64,000 nt of DNA, from positions 85,433,878 to 85,497,877 of the forward strand of contig CM055092.1 in NCBI GenBank assembly GCA_029204225.1, in the 5' to 3' direction. The position numbers and the translations under genes were made by a program. The DNA is from Diphasiastrum complanatum (lineage: Eukaryota > Streptophyta > Lycopodiopsida > Lycopodiales > Lycopodiaceae). The notes below the pieces were generated by a model. The model ran no database searches, was not told where the DNA came from, and worked only from the letters and a program-made list of their open reading frames with translations. Positions 45,101-59,499 of the stretch are shown piece by piece (the first letter of the stretch is position 1; the number at the start of each line of letters is the position of its first letter).

Positions 45101-45830
45101 TCTCAACCGGAGCCATTTTTGAAATCTCAACCGGAGTCTTTTTGAAATCTCGACCGAAGCTTTTGAGTTAGATCTCAACCAGAGCGTTCACGTCAGATCT
45201 CAACTAGAGCATTCCAGTCAGATTCCAACCTGAGCGTTCCAATCAGATTTTGACCGAAGCTTCTTGTCAGATCTCGACCGAAGCTTTCGTATCATATCTC
45301 GATCGAAGCTTTCACGTCAGATCTCAATTGGAACATTCCAGTCAGATCCCAACCGGAGCACTCTTGTCAGACCTCAACTGGAGCGTTCCAGTCAAATCCC
45401 AACCGAAGTCGTCTGTTCGATATCAACCAGAGCACTCCTGACCGATCTTGACCGAAACACTCCTTTCAATTCTTGACCGAAACACTTCTTTCAGATTTCA
45501 ACCGGAGTCGTCTATCCGATCTCGACCAGAGCACTCCTTTCAGATCTTGACCGGAGCACTCCTTTCAAATCTCAACCAGAGCACTTCAGTTAGATCTCGA
45601 CTGAAGGTCCAGTCAGATCTCGACCGAAGGCTTCTGTTGGCATCTCGACCGAAGGCTCCAGTCCGATCTCGACTGAAGGTTTTGGTTCAGATCTCGACCA
45701 AAGGCTTCTATTGGCATCTCGACCGAAGGCTCCAGTCCGATCTTGACCAAAGATTCTGGTTCAGATCTCGACCGAGACAATTAGGTCAATTCTCGACTGG
45801 ATCAATTCACTCTCATCTCGATCGGACCGG
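45100..45830 (+). repeat. Minisatellite, ~27-bp unit, about 27 copies
   Basis: Diverged tandem units with consensus close to TCAGATCTCGACCGAAGC plus 8-9 variable bases. Purines in the GAGC/AAGC part alternate between units. The array begins a few bases after the YVDD codons of copia-4 and ends before an A-rich stretch. Each unit contains an AGATCT palindrome or a one-base variant. Confidence 0.92.
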
Positions 45831-46172
45831 ACCAAGACCAACCCACATAACTTTCAAACGAGACCTCTGATTGCCATTTCGACCGAACCACCATCTTCCC
45901 AAAGCCTTAAGTCTGAAAAAAAAAAAAAAAAGACATGAACACCAAAAAAATTCAAAAAATAAAACTTATACCAATATGAAGCCCTTTTCATACTGAGTCT
46001 CCCCCTCAAAAACCCTAAAAAATCCAAAAACACTAGAAACTCATACCCAACACAAAAAAGACACAACAGTACCCAATGGACACGCATACAGATCTTTGAA
46101 ATCCCAGAAGATTATTCATACGAGATAAGGTCCCATACAGCTGAACAAATCAAACGTCATAGATTCTACCGA
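45831..46172 (+). other. A-rich spacer before gypsy gag
   Basis: Includes an A run near 45917-45934 and several CCCTAAAAAATCC-like stretches. Possibly the leader of the following gypsy element; no PBS seen. Confidence 0.4.
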
Positions 46173-47413
46173 ATGTGGTCCCAACTCCACAAGCCATCCA
46201 CAAACCCATTCACTAATCAGGTGCCTAATAGAACCGAGTCTTCACGAGCACAAGCCCATTTTTATGGTACTGAACCCCCACAGGCCAGAACCCGTCTTAA
46301 TGGCGTTTTTGCTACTCATGGAGCTCATCTTGAGAGACGTGCATCCAAGTTAGATCTACCCAATTTTGATGGTAGTTCGGAACCTCAAAGATTTTTGCAA
46401 ATCTTTGAGAATGCATGTGATGTGTATGGCGAAAAATCTTCCGACGCTATGGTCCAACTATTTTTCATGTCCTGATCGCTAACGCACGTGATTGGTTTTT
46501 CAACCTTGATTGTGAAGATAAGACAGACTAGTCAATTTTGAAAGAGTCATTTATTAAGCGTTTTAAGCCCTTTCGCTTGATCGAGAGCCCTTTTGTCAAA
46601 TTGAGTAACATCAAAATGACAAAAGACGAACGTGTATGAGACTATATCAAGTGTTTCAAATGCCTCAAAAGTCAAGTACATGAATAGCCTACCGAACAGA
46701 TGCTCATCATCTGGTTTTTAGTCGGCCTTTCAAAATGGATCAGACACGAGCTTAAATCCAATGATGAATATATAAGCCTAAAGTTAGCTATGCCTGATGC
46801 CATCAAGGAGGAAGATGAAGGATCAGATGTTGACAAATCCAGGGAAAGACGAGCACTACGTGCTCCTGTCCATGAGTCGAAGCCGATCGAGAACACCCGA
46901 GATCAGCTTTGGAAATCCCAGTTGGAGTTGCTTAATAAGCAACACCAACTACAGATGGAGAAACTCACCAATGAGTTTCAAACTACTTTAAAGTCTATCC
47001 AAAGCAGTATGCCTGGTCAGCCAAACCCTACACAGGTACCTTATAGAAGAAAACCAATTTGGTGCCCACACTGTCAGGCTACACATCATGCTGATGCTTG
47101 TCCTTCATATCAGTCTATCCAAGCACATACAGTCCAACAATATGAAGAACAACCGTCATAGTCTTATCATGAATATCCACCTGAAAGTCCAGAACCATTC
47201 GCCATACAAGATGGCTATGTCGTTATACAAGGGCCATTGAACAACAGATGTTTCATCTGTGGTGAAACCGGCCATTTCATGGTTGATTGTCCAGTCAAGA
47301 CCAAGTACCACACTGAGTGTCCCGACTGTGTCAAAAAACACAGTTTCAAAGACTGTTTGAAACAACCAAGTAAGATCCTACCTGCCCGCCACGTCAGTTA
47401 TGATTACCGATAG
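46173..47413 (+). pseudogene. Gypsy-type gag with three zinc-knuckle-like motifs
   Basis: Begins MWSQLHKPSTNPFTNQVPN. The core has LDLPNFDGSSEPQRFLQIFE and, after a stop and frameshift near 46475-46500, ARDWFFNLD and ESFIKRFKPF, typical of Retrotrans_gag. In-frame stops occur near 46638, 46685 and at 47159. Zinc-knuckle-like motifs: CPHCQATHHADAC (47063-47101), a canonical CFICGETGHFMVDC (47249-47290) and CPDCVKKHSFKDC (47318-47356). No protease, RT or integrase is readable afterwards. Upstream and downstream LTRs were not identified. Confidence 0.82.
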
Positions 47414-49600
47414 GATCCTCACGACAACACAACACGAGCACCATAGCACCCAATCGCTCAATTTGCTGCTCACTCAAAAAGTTTCTTGCAAACTTCTACA
47501 TTACCTAGCAATTCACCAACTCCATAATGCAAAAAGACACTAATATGACATGCGTCCTTGTAGGAGGAAAGCAAAACCGATATTCCGTCATCTGCTACAA
47601 CGTCCAACCAAGAGCAACCTCCACAAAGACTTGACAGTTTTTCTCCCCTTCTGCAACCTCAAATCTATTTGTCTTTCCACGTGTTGATAAGATTTCCAAT
47701 GTGCCAATACACAATAAATCTAGGAATCAAAAATCTAGATAGAGATTCGGTTCTGAATCTCTTGCTCAAAGAGGTCCTCAGGCCATAGTACCTCAACCAT
47801 AACTGCATCTCAAGCTATATCTTACAACATCTACTATCAAAGATGGTAGATTCAGTGTCACTATTCCTGCCTTGTTTTTAACAAGGGCTTATGAGATTTC
47901 TTTCATTACTCTAAAAGATCAATAGAAACATAAAATTGTCCAAGTGAATTATACATGTTGATGAATGAATTTTGTTTGACAAGTGCTCTAAGGCTTTCAC
48001 TCTCGGTAACATTGGTACCTTCCTTGTTTATTTTTTTTTGTCATTTTTTGGTTTGGTAATTACTTCTATTTGCATATCTTTTTCTAGATTTGTTTTTAGT
48101 TCATCAAGGATAGCCATTGAATAGGAGACATTATGTAGCGTATCTCAAGAGTAACTTGTCATTTCTCTATCAATCTTCATATCACCTTATACAGAGTTTT
48201 GGATTTTTGAGCATATTTCAAATCTGCGAAGTACAGATCACCTCAGAGTTGATTCTTGCATCTCATTGCCATATTGCTTTTCGAATCAACTATAGGAAGA
48301 TCGAAACAAATTTAGTTAATTTGTTCAATCTTTAGTCCAGTCACGTGTTCAACATGTTTTCAACTATGTGTTCCACACGCCAATCCAATCTTGAGCATGA
48401 ACAATTACCAGCAACAACATCCTCGTCAACAGATTTTGGGGATGGGAGAAAAAAGTGGATCTACTTGGATCCACTGGAGCAGTTACATTGCCTGCAACAA
48501 CATCAGCAAGATCGACAGCCAAGGTCACAATCCCAAAGTTGACAACGACAAGGCTAAGAAGACATATGGGCAATCCAAAGTGACTCAATCAGAAGAAGTA
48601 TCCCAGTCACGACGAAGATCCTTCAGAAAAGAGAAACACAAGCATTGGGAGATCAGTCTCCTTCAACCGGCCTCTTGCCATACTTCTGCGCCCATCCTCA
48701 TGCCTATCGTCCACACCATCTACCGACGTCACCACCCCCACCCTACCTTCCATCTGTTTGTTTATCATCATTTCACTATTCTTCTGAGAAATTTCCAGTT
48801 TTTTATATTCTTACCGAAGCAGCTGATAGATCATTGCAAATGTCCTGTGGAGACCAACTACAACCTACAATGGTTGATCAGCCAAATGAAGATCTAAGAA
48901 GTAGGTGAAGCACTTAGAAGACATAAGAAATTAAGCAAAGAAGCTAAGGAGGAAAGGACAAAATTTAAGCAACAGATAAGTCAGATTGATCTTGATCAAA
49001 AGAGACTCTCTAGAGCAATTATAGTTGAATCCCCTCTTATGAAGCCCAAAGAGATCCAAAATTAATAGATCAAAAGAAAGAGTTGTAGAAAAAAGAAAGA
49101 TAAAGACAACCATGAACCTGCAAAATAAAGTGAGTTCCTCACCCAGCAAGTGGTGGTCAAAGCTCGACATTGAAGGGTCCAAGGCTGCAACTATAGAACT
49201 ATCAGTTCCTTCACCGTTCCACCAAGCCTTCATCATGTTTCCTTACTATTACCAAACCATCCACCCAAATCTGTTTCTACCACCAATTTTTTGATAATGA
49301 GTCCATCCCCTTGAGACTAATAATTGAAGCTTGTGCAACCTGCAGAACGAAGGTCTTTTTTGAGACTGGAACTTCAACTGAGAGAAGAACCACAGAAACA
49401 CCCAAAAGCAAATGGAGGATACAGACCTCCCAGAAGTTAGGATCTGCCAAGAAACTAGAGATGAAACCGTCAATGGCAGGTACAAGTGATAAAAAAAAGA
49501 GACACGAGGAAAGCACTCGAGCATGCAAGTTGTGAAGCTGTTGGGAGCTCTCCAAATTTTGAGAATGTCAACCACTTGCAGCAATAAAACATTCTAGTTA
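47414..49600 (+). other. Unrecognised, possibly rest of the gypsy element
   Basis: Contains broken plus-strand frames, the longest 48391-48897 (168 codons, Gln/Ser/His-rich) and its overlap 48645-48908. No domain recognised. No pol motif in any frame that I could read. Could be decayed pol or accessory sequence. Confidence 0.35.
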
Positions 49601-50400
49601 AATTGTGGCAATTTGCAAAGCTAGTTTATTGATAAAGACTGGCAACAATAAACACTTGGCTTTATGTAAGCGAACGAGGATCTACGCTTTTCAAAGTGAC
49701 AATCGAAGATGCCAATGTGGAAGCAAAATGACATCAGCAGTGGGTCCTGCAACACATTAGGGGTGGGATGATGTTGGCTGATTCTGACGAATCCCCAAGA
49801 TACTCGACCAGAGCTACCCAAGAGCATCTCTCATCTTAGACCGAGGAGGTCTCTGAGAAGACGAGACGAACGAAGACTAAGAGCTGAGAAATACTAGTAG
49901 TAATGACAAGCAAGAACTGTGTAAGCGTCATGGTGAATCCCGAAAGATGGAATGACCATGTAGGAACTAGTATTTCTAGGCAAATGTAATAAATGCAAGT
50001 AGACCCCTCTTAAAGAAAGTAGAGTGAGCCACCTTTTGATGGTGACCTCTAGTGGAGAGCATTATTCCACTTGTAATTTGTGAAATGCGGAAATTTTACT
50101 AGGATGCCATCTAAGGAGCCCTCTTGCTTATTTAAGAGACTCCCTCTTTGTGAAGAGGAGCTTTTTGTGTATTGTATCGACTCCATGCTGAAATGAGAAG
50201 AGCCTCCACAAGTTAGATGCATCCATTGAGCTCCTTGATCATGCTTGTTTCTTGAGTGAATGCATTCATGATCCTGCCCTTCCCTCCTTTGTGTGTGGTT
50301 GTGGATTGTAGAGTGGATTAGTTTTCATTTCTTGTTTGTGGATTAATGTAGGAATCAACATTCAAGTAAACTAAATAGGCTAGAAATGTGGCATAAATCT
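49601..50400 (+). repeat. Possible gypsy-type LTR
   Basis: AATAAAAC/AATAAACAC signals near 49585-49650, TTATTTAAGAGAC-type promoter sequence near 50130, then a transcript-end-like GTGTATTGTATCGACTC. This resembles the U3-R-U5 layout of gypsy LTRs. No partner copy in the window, so boundaries are approximate. Confidence 0.3.
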
Positions 50401-52324
50401 TGCATATCCTCCAACATTCTAGTTCTTGATGTTCTTGGGATGTCCAAAAATCAAAAGACTGGCTGGTTTCTTGATTTTTGGACTTCTAAAATGTTGTAGA
50501 GTAGTTTTTTGTTTAAGTTCTGTGGATTAATGCAGGTGTAGGTGTAGCTTAATTTTAGTAATGTGTAGGTCTGATTCAATTCATTTTTAGAGTAGGTAGT
50601 TGTAGAACTATTGAATGTTCATTTGGGCTACATGCTGATCTGTAAATGAATGTTCATGGTTTGCATCTCTGTTTGAGTGTGAGTGCTTTCAAGAGAGAAC
50701 AACCTTGAGTGTCCTTTGACAAGCAGGACATAAACTACAACATTAATCAGTCTGTTTTTGTTTGGCCTAGGCATTGTAACAAATAAGAAATAGCCAATTA
50801 ATGTCCAAACGAGCCTGATAATAGGCAGAGATTGTTCTGAAACTAAGAAGAAGTAAAGAAGTAGTAAACAGATCCTCCCAAGCAAAAAATCTGTGAATAA
50901 CATGCTCTAACTACAGGCCCTATCCTTTGAGTGATCTCCATTCATTAATAATGAATGCTTACTTTGTCTAATTTGGTGAAGTTTTTCTACTTTTATCTAG
51001 TTTCTATATTTTTGACTAGTTTTCATAATTTCTTGCATTTCCTTTGTAATTTGATGTTCACGAATGGATTAAATGTTTGAATGCTAAGATTGGCACATGA
51101 CACACTTAGGAGGAGTTTAAACTAGAAGCCTTATGAGATTTTTCAAAGCATTTATGTGTATAAGCCAAAGCAACTTCAAGGCTCAGTTGCACCACCACCC
51201 ATCCCAACTGTAATGCATATCACTACATTTTGTGAGAAATTTTGAGCAATACCATCTTTGTCATTGTCATATCTCATATAACCTTCACAAGACTGATTGC
51301 ATACCAAGTTCCACATGTACTCACATCACATTCATTCTTGTGGCTGCAATAACTCAAGCATATTACGACAACCATGCAATCTTTGAGTAACTTGCCAAAA
51401 GCCTTACACTAATTTAAATGTGAAAACCACATGGTTTTGAAGCTACCACTTCTTAGGAGTTGGAAAAGATGTGATATCTCTTGTTATTTATCTACTTAAG
51501 TAGATGTACATAATAAGAAATGTCAAATTGGAAAATGACATATAACGTCTTTGAAGTTTTGCTAGTTGATAGTGTGCAAGATCCACTTTATGATTCTTGC
51601 ATGAATGCCTATCAAAACTTATGTAGCAACCATTGTGATCCTTTCCAAATTCCAAATTGGTATCCATTAGCATGTGTGATTCAAAATGACCTCTCACACA
51701 ATTTTTGATGTAGAAGAAAGCTACATTCATATTGCAACCATGTATGTCCTCGCAAGATAAAAATGTTGTCACATTGTGTTCTTCGTAGCATTAGTATGTT
51801 AGTAGGCTACCCACGTCAATACCAAGACTTGCATATGGTTTCACTGCTTTCTTAAAAGCTACACACACTTTTCTGAAACTTGGATCTAACAAAAGTTTGC
51901 ATTCTTTCATCATTTCTCAGGGAACTAATTTGTTCGATGCTGATGTAGGAAAAAAATAGGATTCTCTAGGAAAAAGTGAACACTTCTTGGACAGACAATC
52001 TTAATGAAGTGTATTTGAAATTCATTGTTCTCTCTTAAAAGAGTTTTCTTTTTGGTATAATCATTCACAAACAGTAAAATGGCAAGTCGAACTCTTAAAA
52101 TAACTTTTTTCAACTCGACATAAGCTTTGAAGTGAATACTAATAGTAATCGCAGCGCACATAGCATCCATAAAGAAATTTAAAACTACTATCTTAAAACT
52201 AGATGACCTTCTATAATAGGAATGAAGAAATTTGTGTGAAAGTCTATATTGCTATCTTATGCTTGAAATATGCTACGATGCACAATGTATTACAACTATT
52301 GTGAATCATAATAAAAATATATAA
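50401..52324. other. AT-rich sequence without recognised features
   Basis: I see no gene, element terminus or repeat here on either strand. Confidence 0.5.
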
Positions 52325-52415
52325 GATTGCTTGTGTAATTTCATCCACTTTTGGATTACTTGTGTAATTTCATCCACTTTCGGATTGCTTGTGTGATTTC
52401 ATCCACTTTCGGATT
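52325..52415 (+). repeat. Three 30-bp tandem repeats
   Basis: Unit GATTGCTTGTGTAATTTCAT followed by CCACTTTCG; three copies in a row with one to three substitutions. Confidence 0.9.
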
Positions 52416-54259
<1,844 letters not shown>

Positions 54260-54916
54260 TCAGAAGACTAAACAAGAGCCCTTGAAGGTACCCAAGGTTT
54301 GGTACACTGACGTGACATCCTTAGGCCCGGCCGGTATGGTACTGCTGGCTGGGGCTTGGTGTGGTGCTACCCATGTGACTTGCACGTCATCGTCGTCATC
54401 TTCAATGAGTTTTTCTTGCTCAAAAAATGTCCTTCGGTGCGGTGGGATTAGCACGAGGAAGAGATGGGACGTACTCCGTTTGTTCGAATGCATCATCATC
54501 CAACAATTTGTCAGACTCGACAATCGAATTAGATGAATTTGGAGGAGGAGTGAGATGAGTGGTAGAAGTGTGTACAGGGGGTGGAATGGGTTGTTCAAAA
54601 GAGACAACTTGTGGGAGTGTAGGGAATTGGAGGGTGCTGTTAAGGATGGATGGAGATGTGGGAGGTGTGAGGTTGAGGAAATTTGTCCAAGAGAGGATTT
54701 CATATGATAAATGGAATCTTGGGAGTTAATGATGAGGGGTGGAGTGTAAATGGAAGAGGTAAGGGAGGCAAGAGGGATGGAAGATGCGATGGTGATGGAG
54801 GGTGAAGAAGAAGCAAGAATGGAGGCAGAAGGTGGAGGAATAGGGACGATGGGAATAGAAGTTGTGGTAGTAGTGGATGATGGGATGAAAGCGGAAGCAG
54901 AAGAAGTGGATGCCAA
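54260..54916 (-). other. Low-complexity Ser/Thr/Pro-rich open frame
   Basis: 218-codon frame of mostly Ser, Thr, Pro, Leu and Ile, ending in an acidic EDDDDDV stretch and a more ordinary C terminus. Alternative frames are also open because of the biased composition, so coding status is doubtful. It lies downstream of the gypsy integrase fragment on the same strand and could be the variable 3' end of such a polyprotein. Confidence 0.3.
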
Positions 54917-55039
54917 GCGTGGAAGTGCGGTGCATTGTTGGGTGGCAGGAGGACTTGTGGAGGAGGAGGCAATGCCATGCTACGTTTGATGGCCGGTGAG
55001 TTAGTTTGAGCAACATGAGGGATAAGGCTGGTGGATGCT

Positions 55040-55420
55040 TGCCTCAACTATTTTGGTCATAATATTGCAAAGACTCTTATTTGAAAAATCTGCCTGTCCG
55101 TTACCCCTCGGATAATACGATGGACTAAACCATTTAATAACAACAAATTCCTTCGGTAAACACTTGATTGTTTTATTAATAAAATGGATTCCCTGATCAT
55201 TGATGATCTCAATTGGACAACCAAATTGAGCAATAATGTTCTCATATACAAAATTGGCGGTAGACTTTGCATCAGCAACACGAACTACAACGGTGGTCGA
55301 GAGGACGTAAGAATGAGTAAAACCCCGAACAATCTATTCAAGGAGGGTAACAGCAAGGGCGGAGAGAAGGGGCCCCACGGTGATTCGGTCACACGTGTTG
55401 GGTTTTATGGCCCGCATCAA
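55040..55420 (-). pseudogene. Gypsy integrase core fragment
   Basis: The minus strand reads open from about 55300 to 55060 with ENIIAQFGCPIEIINDQG, HFINKTIKCLPKEF and YYPRGNGQAD. These are the second catalytic aspartate (NDQG) and the third catalytic position of Ty3/gypsy integrase; the third is aspartate here instead of glutamate (usually GNGQAE). The first aspartate region upstream is not recognisable and a stop lies near 55370. No RT or RNase H is adjacent. Confidence 0.8.
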
Positions 55421-56045
55421 CTCGGAGATATGAAGGTATGCCAATCATAGGGCACAACCGAGGGGCTAGGAAATTTCTTATAGGATTTTACAATTTGGCT
55501 GAGAAGGTTGGACTGAATGTGTTCCTTATGCAAGCTTCCAATGGCTAGGAAATTGCTCAATAGATGAGCGGCAGCTTGGATAGTGGGGTCATTGATGGCC
55601 TCTATCAGATAACCATTGTTCATGTGCATAATGGATTCAGCAGGAGGGGTCAGGTATGGTTTGATGAGTTTAGGAGCATGGCAGTGGCTTGGCTTGGGTC
55701 TATCACCATAACGGATTCCGGTGGTAGCCAGGGAGTTAGCATTCACACACACACGATGCATGGTACCATGGTACTTGATGTAAAAATGGTTTTTGTTCTC
55801 ATTCCACGTGGCGTAGGCCATGAGGATGATTTGCATGTTAAGGGCGGAGGAGAAGATTGTTGGGCAAATTCCCATTGCTTCGAGGAGAGGGCCAGTGGTT
55901 TTGATCTTTGGAGCGATCTGAGACTTCGTAGGCAGATCCATGATTTGGGTAGCACGGTAGGGACTTCACGTATAATCACATGTTTGGTGTCGATTTCATC
56001 GGAAGGGATAGAGGGTTGTTTATCGAGGGTTGAGGAAAATGCCAT
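55417..56045 (-). other. Unrecognised minus-strand ORF pair
   Basis: A frame starting at 56045 (MAFSSTLDKQPSIPSDEIDT) passes by a frameshift near 55940 into a 174-codon frame (55941-55417) with YATWNENKNHFYIKYHG, NANSLATTGIRYGDRP and NDPTIQAAAHLLSNF. Together they give ~205 residues with ordinary protein composition. No family recognised. Position upstream of the integrase fragment on the same strand suggests it could be the gag-like gene of that element. Confidence 0.4.
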
Positions 56046-56339
56046 GATGATGGGGGCCGGTTGGGGTCTTTACAAAGGTAAGGTAAGGGTTGGGTACGAT
56101 GCGATAATGACTGGGGAGTGAAAAAGGAGAAAAAAGCTTTAAAAAAAGATAAAAAGACTCAAAAAGGTGAAAATGATGGATTTTGAATGAATGGGAGTGG
56201 AATCGATAGAAACAAGAGTGGAGCAGGTGGTTATGAGTGTTGAGGAAGGCGTGTGTGAAGTTTGGTCACAAATAGAGACAGTTGAAAATTTGCTTAAAAA
56301 TTTGGCAAGAGCTTCTCTGAGAAAGTGAGAAATGACTCT

Positions 56340-57900
56340 AATTCCCTGCGTATATATGAAAAATTGGATTGTTGGCAAGAGCTTGGGCCGAGATGTTGTC
56401 ACATTTGATCAAAGGAAAATCCTCTTCCTTAATGCATTTGATCTCCAATAATAACCTCTTGATCCAAAGCACTTCTTTTGTTGTTGTAGTAACGGCCTTA
56501 TACTTGACCTCACATGATGAAAGAGAAATAGTATCTTGTTTTTTGGAAAGCCAAGATATGAGATTTCCTCCAAGAAATAGTGTAAGCACTTGTAGATTTC
56601 AATCCAATTTGTCACTAGCAAAATCTGAGTCCGAGTAGCCAAGAATAGACAAATCTTCACTTTTGTAGAGCAAACCAAAATCATGAGTTGCAGATATATA
56701 CTTAGGAATCTTTGGCCAATTTCCAATGGTAGATCTTGGGATCTTGCATAGATTGGCTTAGCTTTTGCACACAATAGCTCAAACTGAGCCTGGTGATGGT
56801 CAACCAAATCAAGGAGCCAATAAGACTCCTAAAAAGGGTGATGTGTCCTCGAAGGATCTTTCATCTCCCTTAATAGGATCTTCCCATAGGTGTCTCTATG
56901 CTCTTATAGTTCTCCATGTGAAACTTTTTCAACATTGATTGACATATAAAAGCATAATCAAGATGAAAGTCAATCTGTAGGCCGAAGATATAGTGGAGTT
57001 CACCTAGATCTTGCATTTTAAATTCTCCTCCAAGTGCACTTTTAGTCTCATTTACATGCTTCATGCAACTTCTATATAAGATAATGTCATCTACATAAAT
57101 TTTTAGACTGACAAAATCATTAGGAACTGACTCTAAGTACATGAAAGGATCATAGTCACTTAGGATGAATCCAAGTGAGATGAGAAAAGAATTGAGTCTT
57201 GCATACCATGATCTTGGTGCTTCCTTGAGTCCATAAAGACTTTTGAATAGCAAGCAAACTTTGGATTCATCCTTGATGAATCCTCATGGTTGCTCCATAT
57301 AGATCTCCTCCTCAAGATATCCCTTGAGAAAAGCATTGGAGACATCCAATTGGAACACCTTCCATTTAAAATAGCAAGCAATAGATATGATGATCCTTAT
57401 TGTCACCATCTTTGCAATGGGTGCAAAGGTTTCTTCATAATCAAGCCCTTGGATCTGAGCAAATCCTTTTGCACATAGCCTTGTTTTGTATTTGTTGATG
57501 GTGCCATCATTATTGTATTTGATTCGAAACACCCACCTGCAACCAATAGTATGCTTGTTGGATGGTGGATCCACAAATGTTGTTGGTGATAAAAGCATCA
57601 TAATCTTGCTTCATATCTTTGTACCACTCCTTTGATTGAAGTGCATTTTGGACACTTCTTGGCTCTTCATGTGATATGAAAAAAGCATAATTGGTGGAAT
57701 CAAGGTCCACCTACTTGCCTTTGTCAATGTATGAGAGCCTCTTAGGCTCGGATCTCTCTCTCAAAGATCTTCTTGGTGAGAATACCTCCTCCTCAAACCT
57801 CAACCCCATCACTTCTTTATTTCCTTCAATAGAGATAGTACGTGATGCATCTTGAGATGCCTTAATCTCGACCCCTTCCAAAGTGGATTTTTTAACTTCA
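56340..57900 (-). pseudogene. Copia RT and RNase H fragment (second parent of a chimera)
   Basis: From about 57900 downward: IN-RT linker (SEPKRLSYIDKGK), RT start (WYKDMKQDYDAF, CRWVFRIKYNNDGTINKYK), ETFAPIAKMVTIRIIISIA, FQLDVSNAFLKGYLEEEIYMEQP, YGLKEAPRSWYARLNSF and YVDD near 57080, then frameshifts and RNase H (SWLSKKQDTISLSSCE, near 56530). Ends near 56340 where unrelated sequence begins. Related to the intact copia family but broken in many places. Confidence 0.88.
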
Positions 57901-58960
57901 TGAAAAGTGAGAAACCTTTTGCTACAAGTCTCGCTTTATACTTATTATTGATCCTTCTTTATTATACTTCAATCTATACACCCACTTGCAATCAAGTGGT
58001 TTCTTCCCTTGAGAAAGATCAACAAGCTCCCAAGTATGATCCTCCATGAGAGCATCATAATTCACTTGCATTGCATTCATCCAACTTTTTGATTTACAAG
58101 CATCTTCATAGAAAGTTGGTTCATCAAGCATTGAAGTAAGGAAAGTGTATGAAGTAAAAGATGAAATGTCTTCTCTTTGATCACCTCTGCCATCATAAGT
58201 GAGCCTCAATGGCTCTCAACCCTTGATCTTGTGGATCTTCTTGGAGTCCTTGGATCTTGAGTTGGATCCTCAAGCTCTTGATCACTTTGAAGCTCCTCCT
58301 CCATCCTAGCATGGTCTTTGACATCAAGATGATTAGTAGCATTATCATCCACTTTACAAGCATGTCCTTCATAAAAAATAACATCCCTACTCACTATGAC
58401 TTTCTTAGTGATGGGATTGGAAGATTCTATACCCTTTTCTATTCTCATCATATCCCACAAAGATGCTTTTGATGGAAGTTTTGCATCATTCTTCTTCCTT
58501 GTCTCCAAAGAATGGTGTACATAGCATGTGGATCCAAATATCCTTAGATCCTTGAGATTTGGCTTTTCTCTAGATAGAGCTTCATATGGTGTGATTCCTC
58601 CAATGGCTTGATTGGGCAATCTATTGCACAAAAGTTAGCACAAGTAATTGCCTCACCCCAAAGGTAGAGAAGCATATAGCCTTAAGGCTCTAGCACACTC
58701 ACAAAGAGATCTATTTTTCCTCTCCGCCACTCCATTTTTTTAAATACTTTAGCTATGCAATCATCATTTTTAAAATGGAACAAACTCCATGCTTAAACTG
58801 TACATCAAGGCCATTATCCATTAATTGGCCAACACTCAACAAGTTCTTAGTGATAGATGGTACATAAAGGACATTTTCAAGATTCATCCTTTTGGATGAT
58901 CCCAAGTACAATGTAACAGTTGTGAAGAATAAAAATCCATTCAACTTGACTATTGGGGTT
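57850..58960 (-). pseudogene. Copia protease-to-RT fragment lacking the integrase core
   Basis: From 58944: LYLGSSKRMNLENVLYVPSI and KNLLSVGQLMDNGL (protease/pre-integrase). At about 58740 the frame jumps to NGVAERKNRS, the integrase region around the catalytic glutamate, so the zinc-binding and first two catalytic positions are deleted. Then NRLPNQAIGGITPYEAL, SRDVIFYEGH and RT start DCKWVYRLKYNKEG near 57970. It stops at about 57900, where a second RT linker begins. Confidence 0.86.
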
Positions 58961-59154
58961 GATGAAGAAATTCATCTTGCATGTAAAGTTACAAGTTGTA
59001 AATATCAATTTTATCCTTGTAGAAACTCAAGCTACATCACATGCATTTAAGTCTAGTTGTTATTTGTGACATGCACAATGTCTAGATTGGTCAAATATGA
59101 CATGCATCTCACAATACAAAAACACAGTAGTTCTACTTTTATTCTAACTCAAAA

Positions 59155-59480
59155 GAGTCCTAAGATACATCTCATCAACTAGGAATTTTGGCATACTCTA
59201 CAAAGGGACTGATCTTGGCTTAAGATCCTATAGTGACTCGGATTTTGTAAGTGACAAAGTGGATAGAAAATCTACAAGTGAATTTGCTACATTCCTTTGC
59301 GATGAAGTATATCGTCACTTTCCAAAAAGCAAGATACTATTTCATTGTCTTCAACTGAATCTGAGTATAAGGCCTTGACATCAACATGCAAGGAGGTCTT
59401 ATGGCTCAAAAGGCTTTGGTGGAGCTTCAAGCTATGGAGGCTGATGAGGTACCTTGGATCTATTATGACAACCAATCAGC
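59155..59480 (+). pseudogene. Copia RNase H remnant
   Basis: LRYISSTRNFGILYKGTD, then SYSDSDFVSDKVDRKST and, after a frameshift, SSTESEYKALTSTCKEVLWLKRL. These are the RNase H signatures of copia pol, with the aspartate and glutamate positions kept. Frame broken near 59310. Confidence 0.82.
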
Positions 59481-59499
59481 CCAATTTAGACATAGAAAT

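Noticed and set aside
45250-45870. Open frames across the minisatellite (up to 140 codons)
   Set aside because: The repeat unit simply lacks stops in these frames; variation between units does not look codon-constrained.
54750-54989. Plus-strand Glu/Ala-rich frame opposite the Ser/Thr/Pro-rich frame
   Set aside because: Composition shadow of the biased minus-strand sequence, no motif.
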